Positions 19,098-25,882 of a stretch of DNA of 64,000 nucleotides are shown here, piece by piece; position 1 is the first letter of the stretch; each line of letters opens with the position of its first letter. Source of the stretch: JALOLV01 sp046295175 (GTDB taxonomy: Bacteria; Bacteroidota; Bacteroidia; Cytophagales; Spirosomataceae); contig JBKBNY010000004.1 of assembly GCA_046295175.1 (NCBI GenBank), positions 124,001 to 188,000 on the forward strand, given 5' to 3'. Made by a program: the position numbers and the translations under genes. The notes beneath the pieces are model-generated. The model was given only the letters and a program-made list of their open reading frames with translations, was not told the origin of the DNA and did not search any database.

Positions 19098-20888
19098 TTA
19101 TCCGTTTATCTTCAATACAGCCATAAATGCCTCTTGCGGCACTTCGACCGTACCAATCTGTCTCATTCGTTTTTTACCTTTCTTTTGCTTTTCGAGAAGT
19201 TTACGCTTACGGCTAATATCACCACCGTAACACTTCGCCAATACATCTTTACGCATTGCTTTCACAGTTTCACGGGCAATAACTTTAGCCCCGATAGCCG
19301 CTTGAATCGCAATCTCGAATTGCTGTCTTGGAAGTAATTCCCTCAATTTTTCGCACAATTTTTTACCCCATTCGTAGGCTTTTGAACGGTGAACAATCGC
19401 CGAAAGAGCATCGACTTTATCACCGTTGAGCATGATGTCGAGTTTTACTAATTCTGATTCACGGTAGCCAATCAAATGGTAATCGAGCGAAGCATATCCA
19501 CGAGAAATTGACTTTAATTTATCAAAAAAGTCGAAAACAACCTCGGCAAGTGGCATTTCAAAGGTCAATTCAACCCTCGATGAAGTCAAATAAACTTGGT
19601 TTTTCAAGATACCACGTTTATCCATACAAAGGCTCATGATATTTCCGACGTATTCAGAAGCCGTAATGATTTGAGCGTTGATGAATGGTTCTTCAATCCA
19701 GCTTATCAAATTAGGGTCAGGCATTTCAGAAGGAGCCGAAACCTCAATTAATTCTTCTTTTTTGTTAACTACGTGGAATTTCACCGACGGAACGGTCGTC
19801 AAAACCGTCATGTCGAATTCTCTTTCAAGACGCTCTTGAACAATCTCCATGTGAAGCATCCCCAAGAAACCGCAACGGAATCCGAAACCAAGAGCCATTG
19901 AGGTTTCAGGTTCCCAAACCAAAGCTGCATCGTTGAGTTGAAGTTTCTCCATTGCTTCACGTAAATCTTCAAATTCAGAAGTATCAACCGGATAAATCCC
20001 CGCAAAAACCATTGGTTTAACCTCTTCAAAACCTTTGATGGCTTCTTTAGTAGGCTTATCAAGGTGAGTAATGGTATCCCCTACTTTTACTTCTTTGGCA
20101 ATTTTGATTCCCGAAATGATATATCCAACATCACCACATTCGATTACTTCACGTGGCTCTTTGGTCAATTTCAAAATCCCGACTTCATCAGCAAAATATT
20201 CTTTGCCCGTTGCTACAAACTTTACTTTATCGCCTTTGCGGATACTTCCGTTTTTTACTCGGAAAATTACCTCAATACCTCTGAAAGAGTTGAAAACTGA
20301 ATCGAAGATAAGGGCTTGTAATTCGGCATTAGGATTACCCGTAGGTGCAGGAATTCTATCGACAATTGCCGCTAAAATTTCATCAATACCAATACCTTCT
20401 TTGGCCGAAGCTGGAATAATCTCGTCTCTATCACAACCTATCAAATCTACGATTTGGTCCTTCACTTCCTCTGGCATCGCACCCGGAAGGTCGATTTTAT
20501 TCAAAACTGGAATAATCTGTAAACCATGGTCAACCGCCAAGAAAAGGTTACTAATTGTCTGAGCCTCAATACCTTGCGAAGCATCAACGACCAGCAAAGC
20601 TCCTTCGCAAGCTGCAATCGAACGCGATACCTCGTAGCTAAAGTCAACGTGGCCGGGTGTATCAATTAGATTTAGAATAAACTCTTCGCCCCTAAAGCTA
20701 TAATTCATCTGAATCGCATGGCTCTTAATCGTGATTCCACGTTCACGCTCTAAGTCCATATCATCAAGCACTTGGGCTTGCATTTCACGGTCAGATATTG
20801 TATTAGTTCTTTGTAATAAACGGTCGGCGAGTGTACTTTTTCCGTGGTCAATGTGTGCAATGATGCAGAAATTACGAATATTCTTCAC
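19098..20888 (-). CDS. lepA: Elongation factor 4 (LepA), back-translocating GTPase
   Basis: A 596-residue translational GTPase, standard LepA length. G1 is AHIDHGKST (about 11-19), G3 DTPGHVDF, G4 NKID; the C-terminal LepA-specific domain includes SISRGYASLDYHLIGYRES and the ending CYGGDISRKRKLLEKQKKGKKRM. LepA acts on ribosomes under stress and during assembly or initiation. The start is a GTG at 20888, which gives the canonical N-terminus (KNIRNFCIIAHIDHGKST). Confidence 0.98.
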   Translation of the reverse strand: MKNIRNFCIIAHIDHGKSTLADRLLQRTNTISDREMQAQVLDDMDLERERGITIKSHAIQMNYSFRGEEFILNLIDTPGHVDFSYEVSRSIAACEGALLVVDASQGIEAQTISNLFLAVDHGLQIIPVLNKIDLPGAMPEEVKDQIVDLIGCDRDEIIPASAKEGIGIDEILAAIVDRIPAPTGNPNAELQALIFDSVFNSFRGIEVIFRVKNGSIRKGDKVKFVATGKEYFADEVGILKLTKEPREVIECGDVGYIISGIKIAKEVKVGDTITHLDKPTKEAIKGFEEVKPMVFAGIYPVDTSEFEDLREAMEKLQLNDAALVWEPETSMALGFGFRCGFLGMLHMEIVQERLEREFDMTVLTTVPSVKFHVVNKKEELIEVSAPSEMPDPNLISWIEEPFINAQIITASEYVGNIMSLCMDKRGILKNQVYLTSSRVELTFEMPLAEVVFDFFDKLKSISRGYASLDYHLIGYRESELVKLDIMLNGDKVDALSAIVHRSKAYEWGKKLCEKLRELLPRQQFEIAIQAAIGAKVIARETVKAMRKDVLAKCYGGDISRKRKLLEKQKKGKKRMRQIGTVEVPQEAFMAVLKING

Positions 20889-21029
20889 AAGTCAGATTTA
20901 CAATTTTCAGTTATTGATAATCTATAAAGCAAATGTCAAACACATTTGTTTATGAAATAATATGCAAAAGTAGCGAAGAAAATTAGATTTTTATAGGATT
21001 ATAGCTTAACATTTAAATTTAACACCGTA

Positions 21030-22499
21030 TTACCACTTCCTTACAAATGAAAGATATGCCCCATAGTTATCTTTAACCAAATCGCCGTGGTCGATTCCAA
21101 CATTAATACAAATATCAGATTTCAGTTTCGGCACATAGAAAATCCCACTCATCGAGTACGAAGCCTGAGTAACAAATAATTTGTTTAAATCTTCGATACC
21201 CCAGTTGTTAAATGCCCCAAAATTTCGAGAGTATGAGAACCTATTAACTAATCCGATTTTGCCAATTTGATTCTGGATTGCCCCATAAAATGCCACAATC
21301 TTATTATTATTGATAAAAACAGAGCTATTATCAATCCGGTTTTCGTTTCGGATGTTTTCTTGCGGAGTCATAAACGGCGTACCAATTGTTCGTCGGTTAT
21401 ATGACCATCCATCGTAGTATTGGGCGTGATTGAAGTAAAAATTATTATTGTTGGGATGCCTATCTTTAAAATTCAACAATCGAGCTAATCCTGCCACATA
21501 ATCACCTTGATTTTTAGTAAACAGGTATTCAAAAACGAACTTTTTAAAGGGTGAATTATGCTTTGCTGTTATGCTAAATCCATAAAGCCCATCATCAGCA
21601 TTTACTAAGTTAAATAATTCTCCATCATCAAAAATAGATTGTTTGTAAATCAAAATTTTAGCTTTACGCAAATCAATTTCGGCACCTAAATCTATTGACC
21701 CCACATGATTGCCGAATCTGTTTGCCGTTTCAAAAGCATTGTAAAGTGAATCTTTTGAATTCCAAAGTTTTTTGAACGGAATCACGACATTGCCGTAGGT
21801 GTACCAATCGGCTGGAAATTTACCATTCAAAAACCTATCTTCGGTGGGTGGTAATTCATACTTTGGAGTTCCGCCCCACTGAACATTATGGATAATGCCT
21901 CCGTGAAGTTTTAGTTTTGAATTTGGCTTACCCAATCTAAAAAACAACGTTTTTTGATGTAAAAAGTAATTTTTCACAAATGTTTGATTTCCAAACCACC
22001 CGTGAGCGTACGTTCCCTTGAAACTCAGCCAATTAAAGATTAATTTCGTATAATTCGGAATTCCTATTTGTACTTTCGGAATCGGAATTGCATTACTCGA
22101 CCATGTAATCGAACCCGAACTTAGAGTAGAATCTACAAAGCCAATAACCTCTCGTTTTCGACCCGCACAAATTTCAAATATGCCAAGTTTTGAGTTAATG
22201 TAGTATTCAGGAAGCATAATTTTAGCTTGCGAACCCAATACCGACATCACCTCTCCGCCAAAACCAAATTTGAAGAATTTAGAAGTTGAATCGTAATCTT
22301 TCTGCACTCTTTGCTTTACAACGAGCGTGTTTGCTTTATCTGGAATCGCCCCCCATTGGTTATTGGCTTGCCAAAATGGCAATTTTCCATCAATTGAAAA
22401 GTAAGAACCGACTTCAAAACGATAATGGTAGTTTGACTTCTTTTTTTGGGCGAAAAGAGAAGTGCTTACCAAAAGCAATATGGATATTTTCTTGAACAT
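21030..22499 (-). CDS. Wzi-like outer-membrane capsule assembly protein
   Basis: A 489-residue protein with a signal peptide (KKISILLLVSTSLFAQ), alternating beta-barrel-like sequence throughout, and a C-terminal aromatic residue (LSFVRKW) expected of outer-membrane barrels. Length and blocks such as GSYFSIDGKLPFWQANNQWG and LKLHGGIIHNVQWGG resemble the Bacteroidota capsule-assembly Wzi family, whose E. coli namesake anchors capsule at the cell surface. It is on the minus strand between lepA and the DUF819 gene, with no adjacent wza/wzc. The family call is from pattern resemblance and should be confirmed by a profile search. Confidence 0.6.
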   Translation of the reverse strand: MFKKISILLLVSTSLFAQKKKSNYHYRFEVGSYFSIDGKLPFWQANNQWGAIPDKANTLVVKQRVQKDYDSTSKFFKFGFGGEVMSVLGSQAKIMLPEYYINSKLGIFEICAGRKREVIGFVDSTLSSGSITWSSNAIPIPKVQIGIPNYTKLIFNWLSFKGTYAHGWFGNQTFVKNYFLHQKTLFFRLGKPNSKLKLHGGIIHNVQWGGTPKYELPPTEDRFLNGKFPADWYTYGNVVIPFKKLWNSKDSLYNAFETANRFGNHVGSIDLGAEIDLRKAKILIYKQSIFDDGELFNLVNADDGLYGFSITAKHNSPFKKFVFEYLFTKNQGDYVAGLARLLNFKDRHPNNNNFYFNHAQYYDGWSYNRRTIGTPFMTPQENIRNENRIDNSSVFINNNKIVAFYGAIQNQIGKIGLVNRFSYSRNFGAFNNWGIEDLNKLFVTQASYSMSGIFYVPKLKSDICINVGIDHGDLVKDNYGAYLSFVRKW

Positions 22500-22580
22500 T
22501 ACCTGACATCATAATTAGTCAGAAACAAAGCAAAAATAACGCCAACCGAAAGAAAACTGCATTTTGGGGTGATGAATGAC

Positions 22581-23798
22581 CTATTTTGCAGCCATTTGCA
22601 TCAATAAGCCAGTTAGATACCCCAAATATGTGCCAATTGCATTCCCAAAAATTGCCAATAAAACGCCAACGGGTGCCAAACTCGGATGAAAAGCCGCCGC
22701 CACAACTGATGCCGAGGCGACTCCACCTACATTGGCTTGCGAGCCAACAGCCGTAAAAAAGAACGGTGCTTTGATTAATTTTGCGGTGATTAATGTAAAT
22801 ATACCATGTGTAAGAATCCAAACAAAGCCAATTAGAAATAAATATGGATTTCGGAAAGCATCAAAGATATTCATTTGCATTCCGATTGTGGTAATCAAAA
22901 TGTACAAAAACAATGTACCGAATTTTGAAGCTCCATAATTTTCGAGATTTCGGGCTTTGGTTTGTGATAAAATCAATCCAGCCGTGGTAGCGATTGTTAT
23001 TATCCAAAACGATTTTGAGGCTAAACTATACGATTTTAGATTAGGATAATTTGACTCGATAAATGGAGCTATGTTATCGGCCACCAAATGGGCGATTCCA
23101 GTTATGCCAAAACCCACAAACATCAGAATTATCAAATCTTTGAGTGCAGGATTTTTCTGACGAGTAGCTGCCTCGTGTTCCATTTTCACTTTCAATTCTT
23201 CAATTACCGAATTATCAGCCTTTACCCATTTATCAATCAAAACCGAAATACTTACGCCATAAAGTAGCATTGCAAGCCATAATTCCGACATCAACACATC
23301 AATCACACTGGCTTGGCTAAAGATTTTGCCATCCGGTTGAAAAACCTCTTTGAGTGCCATCTGATTGGCATTACCACCAATCCATGAACCTGCGATGGTA
23401 GCCATTCCACGCCAAATATTATCATCTTCAAAAAAGGTAGGGTTGATTGATTTTACTACCAAAATCCCCAATGGCCCACCTAACATGACACCTAATGCAC
23501 CCGCAAAAAAAATGATTAAAGCTTTTGGCCCGAGTCTTTTAATTGCCTGAAAATCAATACTCAAAACCAAAAACACCAAACAAACAGGCAGTAAATATCT
23601 TGATGCGATTTCATCGAGGTTTGATTCGGCAGCAGAAATAATATTGAATGAACTCAACAAGCCAGGTATAAAAAAGCACAACAAAATTGTTGGAACATAT
23701 TTATAGAACTTTTGGAATGATTTTAAAGATGCCGTATAAAACACAAAAGCAAGAACAGAAAGCAGGATTGCCAAAACTACTGCATCATTACGAATCAT
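22581..23798 (-). CDS. DUF819 family multi-pass membrane protein
   Basis: A 405-residue inner-membrane protein with about ten or eleven hydrophobic helices and family blocks such as GSWIGGNANQMALKE and SQANVGGVASASVVAAAFHP. The two-fold arrangement of glycine/asparagine-rich re-entrant-like segments resembles secondary transporters, but DUF819 has no established substrate known to me. The gene is expressed from the minus strand downstream of the tRNA-like RNA; a candidate promoter (23984-23991) and a terminator-like hairpin (23903-23932) lie in its upstream region, suggesting attenuation. Confidence 0.8.
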   Translation of the reverse strand: MIRNDAVVLAILLSVLAFVFYTASLKSFQKFYKYVPTILLCFFIPGLLSSFNIISAAESNLDEIASRYLLPVCLVFLVLSIDFQAIKRLGPKALIIFFAGALGVMLGGPLGILVVKSINPTFFEDDNIWRGMATIAGSWIGGNANQMALKEVFQPDGKIFSQASVIDVLMSELWLAMLLYGVSISVLIDKWVKADNSVIEELKVKMEHEAATRQKNPALKDLIILMFVGFGITGIAHLVADNIAPFIESNYPNLKSYSLASKSFWIITIATTAGLILSQTKARNLENYGASKFGTLFLYILITTIGMQMNIFDAFRNPYLFLIGFVWILTHGIFTLITAKLIKAPFFFTAVGSQANVGGVASASVVAAAFHPSLAPVGVLLAIFGNAIGTYLGYLTGLLMQMAAK

Positions 23799-23894
23799 GG
23801 GGTTTTGAAGGATTAAATTTGTTGAATCCGCAAAGATTATGAATAATCTTGAAATAAATTTAATGAATCAGTCAATCATTTTTAGAAAACCCCA

Positions 23895-23932
23895 AATAAA
23901 AAACACGCAATCCACAATACGGGATTACGTGT
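23895..23932 (-). terminator. Terminator-like hairpin in the DUF819 leader
   Basis: On the minus strand an 11-bp stem with one mismatch (23922-23932 with 23903-23913) is followed by a T-rich run, 97 nt before the DUF819 start codon. It could attenuate the DUF819 message or end a short transcript. Confidence 0.55.
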
Positions 23933-23983
23933 CGCAATTACACTTCATCAACAAACTAAAAACCAAATAATATCTTAGTTGAG

Positions 23984-23991
23984 CAAATATA
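23984..23991 (-). promoter_or_regulatory. Candidate -7 element for DUF819
   Basis: Minus-strand TATATTTG matches TAnnTTTG just after the terminator of the tRNA-like RNA. No clear -33 TTG is placed 19-21 nt upstream, so this is tentative. Transcripts would have a leader of about 180 nt containing the hairpin at 23903-23932. Confidence 0.35.
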
Positions 23992-23994
23992 CTC

Positions 23995-24044
23995 AAAAAA
24001 AAAGGTATGAAAGAAATAATTTTACAAAATTTTCTTCCATACCT
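23995..24044 (-). terminator. Intrinsic terminator of the tRNA-like RNA
   Basis: Read on the minus strand, arms at 24038-24044 and 24003-24009 (AGGTATG/CATACCT) enclose further paired segments (AAGAAA/TTTCTT and ATTTT/AAAAT), and the hairpin is followed by a run of about nine T residues (23995-24003). It begins 6 nt after the tRNA-like 3' end. Confidence 0.85.
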
Positions 24045-24049
24045 CAACG

Positions 24050-24211
24050 CTGTAGGAGGGGGAGTCGAACCGCCCACGGTGTGGTTAGCCAAAGCACAAA
24101 ATTTTGGTGGTCAATCCCAGTCGACTAAGAAGGACGGCTTTATGCTACGTTTATCCCAGATTCACCACCCCCGAGACAGGAGGGCATGGCTGCCAATTTC
24201 ATCACCCTACA
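24050..24211 (-). ncRNA. Unusual tRNA-like RNA with a ~93-nt variable region
   Basis: Numbered from 24211 downward, the RNA has a 7-bp acceptor (TGTAGGG with TCCTACA), TG at positions 8-9, a class II (leucine-type) D arm with 3-bp stem ATG/CAT and loop AAATTGGCAGC, an anticodon-like arm CCCTC/GGGGG with loop CTGTCTC (U33, nominal anticodon GUC, atypical U37), and a T arm with GGTTCGACTCC (one C-C mismatch in the stem). Residues for the tRNA elbow (U8, GG in the D loop, UUC and A58 in the T loop) are kept. Between anticodon stem and T stem lie about 93 nt holding an 8-bp hairpin (TGGT-g-AATC with GATT-g-ACCA) and a smaller one. No CCA is encoded; G follows the acceptor. A promoter motif and a strong terminator frame it. 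It could be a functional tRNA-like regulator, a decayed tRNA-Leu, or a tRNA with an insertion. It is not tmRNA-like in its D region. Confidence 0.6.
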
Positions 24212-24270
24212 ATTCAATTAACGAATCAAATGAGTTTTGATTTGTGTCTCTTTCTCTCATTTTGATGTTA

Positions 24271-24303
24271 CAAAGTTAATACAAAAAATACTTTCATTGC
24301 AAA
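24271..24303 (-). promoter_or_regulatory. Promoter of the tRNA-like RNA
   Basis: Minus-strand TAACTTTG (24278-24271) is a perfect TAnnTTTG element, with TTTG (24303-24300) 21 nt upstream as the -33 box. Transcription would begin near 24265, giving a 5' leader of about 50 nt before the acceptor stem. Confidence 0.65.
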
Positions 24304-24353
24304 TATTTTATAAAATATATTAAATATTTAGAATTTTTTAAATTTTAAATACA

Positions 24354-24361
24354 TATTTTTG
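24354..24361 (+). promoter_or_regulatory. -7 element for the Lrp/AsnC gene
   Basis: TATTTTTG matches TAnnTTTG, 22 nt before the ATG at 24383. It supports that start codon, because any earlier start would fall inside the promoter. Confidence 0.5.
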
Positions 24362-24382
24362 ATAAATTTTAAATTTAAGAAT

Positions 24383-24859
24383 ATGAAAACAGCTCAAAAT
24401 TATGAAATTGATAATATTGATTTGAAGATATTGTCTTTACTCATGCAGGATGCAAAGATGCCTTACACCGAAATTGGTGAAAAAGTTTTTGTTTCGGGCG
24501 GAACGGTGCATGTCAGAATGAACAAAATGATTGAGATGGGCATTGTGAAAGGCTCTGAATTGAAAGTGGATGCCATTAAATTAGGTTGGGATATTAGTGC
24601 TTTTTTGGGGATTTACCTCGAAACCAGTGAATTGTATGACCCAGTTGCCGAACAATTAGAGAAGATACCAGAAGTACTCAGCATCAATTACACAACGGGA
24701 AATTACAGTATTTTTGCCAAAATAGTATGCCGAGATACCCAACATTTAAGAGAAGTACTACACGATAAGATACAGCGAGTGAAGGGAATCCAACGAACCG
24801 AAACGTTTATTTCGCTCGAAGAAAGGTTTAGTAGGCCTATTCCGATTTTGGAGATGTGA
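24383..24859 (+). CDS. Lrp/AsnC-family transcriptional regulator
   Basis: A 158-residue regulator of normal Lrp length. The N-terminal winged helix-turn-helix reads IDNIDLKILSLLMQDAKMPYTEIGEKVFVSGGTVHVRMNKM with spacing typical of Lrp, and the C-terminal RAM (AsnC ligand-binding) domain spans about 72-150 (SAFLGIYLET, then GNYSIFAKIVCRD). Such proteins oligomerise and respond to amino acids. The ATG at 24383 is chosen over an upstream TTG because it follows the promoter element and gives the family N-terminus. It is divergent from the tRNA-like RNA, 171 nt away, so the two may share control. Confidence 0.9.
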   Translation: MKTAQNYEIDNIDLKILSLLMQDAKMPYTEIGEKVFVSGGTVHVRMNKMIEMGIVKGSELKVDAIKLGWDISAFLGIYLETSELYDPVAEQLEKIPEVLSINYTTGNYSIFAKIVCRDTQHLREVLHDKIQRVKGIQRTETFISLEERFSRPIPILEM

Positions 24860-24954
24860 GGGGTAGAAATCTCTTTATAAGAAACAATTACAATAAAACT
24901 TTCGTATTTTTAAAAGTCAATTATTACTTTAAACTATCACACAAAAAATAGATA

Positions 24955-25734
24955 ATGGAAAAATGTTTTGTAATACAACCTTTTGACAACGACAAATTCG
25001 ACAAGAGATTTGTTGATATTTTTGAACCTGCAATTTCAAAAGCGAACTTTCAAGCTTACCGAATTGACAGAGACCTGAGTGTAAGGGTTCCTATTGATGA
25101 AATTGAGAATGGAATTGCGGAAAGTGCAATTTGTTTTGCTGAAATAACGACAGATAACCCTAATGTTTGGTACGAATTAGGTTATGCATTTGCTTGTGGC
25201 AAAGACGTTGTTATGGTTTGTTCGGACGAACGACAAGTTGGAAAATTCCCATTTGACATTCAACATCGGCACATTATTACTTATAAAACAAGTTCAACAA
25301 GTGACTTCAATCATTTAGCAGACACAATTACAAGAAAAATTTTAGCATTACAGCAAAAATCAAAAACTGTTAAAACACTAAGTACAACACCTGTTGTTGA
25401 AACAGAAGGCCTAAAAAGCCACGAAATTGCATTGTTAATTTTAACAATGGAAAACTCAATCTCAAAAGAGAATATTGTTTCAGTTTATAGTTTGAAACAC
25501 GAAATGCACAAAGCGGGATATACAGACATTGCAACAAGTGTAGGAATTCGCACATTGACAAAATATGGAATGATTGAAACCTTCAAAGCGACTGATGAAT
25601 GGAATAATGGGCAAGAATATATTGCTTGTAGATTGCAAGAAAAAGGTGAGCAATGGATTCTTGAAAACCAAGACCAATTGCAATTCAGAATTACAAGTAG
25701 AAAAGAAGTTAGTCCTGATGATTTGCCATTCTAA
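24955..25734 (+). CDS. NDT/TIR-like nucleotide-binding domain fused to winged helix
   Basis: A 259-residue soluble protein. Residues 1-130 resemble the nucleoside 2-deoxyribosyltransferase/DRHyd/TIR-like Rossmannoid group: CFVIQPFD at the first strand, IDEIENGIAESAICFAEIT, then NPNVWYELGYAFACGKDVV with Glu74 where that superfamily keeps its catalytic glutamate. Residues about 150-240 look like a winged helix (HEIALLILTMENSISKENIV, then IRTLTKYGMIETF). Relatives of this fold are used in nucleotide-directed conflict systems, but many are uncharacterised, and whether this one hydrolyses a nucleotide is unknown. It stands alone between the Lrp gene and the topA terminator. Function is not asserted beyond fold resemblance. 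Confidence 0.6.
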   Translation: MEKCFVIQPFDNDKFDKRFVDIFEPAISKANFQAYRIDRDLSVRVPIDEIENGIAESAICFAEITTDNPNVWYELGYAFACGKDVVMVCSDERQVGKFPFDIQHRHIITYKTSSTSDFNHLADTITRKILALQQKSKTVKTLSTTPVVETEGLKSHEIALLILTMENSISKENIVSVYSLKHEMHKAGYTDIATSVGIRTLTKYGMIETFKATDEWNNGQEYIACRLQEKGEQWILENQDQLQFRITSRKEVSPDDLPF

Positions 25735-25841
25735 CAAAAGAATATCTACAAATAACATTTGTTTTCACGAGAAAGATTATGATTTAAGCTTAGGCTAATC
25801 TATTATAGCATGGTAAAATAAACGCTTGCGTGCCAAAAATT

Positions 25842-25879
25842 AAAAATCCGCCCCAAATTTAACTTTGAGGCGGATTTTT
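25842..25879. terminator. Bidirectional terminator between the NDT-like gene and topA
   Basis: An 11-bp perfect stem (25842-25852 with 25869-25879) with additional inner pairing, flanked by A-run and T-run, lies immediately downstream of topA and serves both convergent genes. The gap 25735-25841 shows no gene. Confidence 0.88.
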
Positions 25880-25882
25880 ATT

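Noticed and set aside
24050..24211. tmRNA (ssrA)
   Set aside because: The 5' part has a full D arm and an anticodon-like arm, the length is half that expected, and no tag ending in ALAA is encoded.
24007..24240. A 77-codon plus-strand frame across the tRNA-like RNA
   Set aside because: It is antisense to the structured RNA, contains the phrase typical of mistranslated tRNA genes (VEPPTV-like), and has no promoter; it is a shadow.
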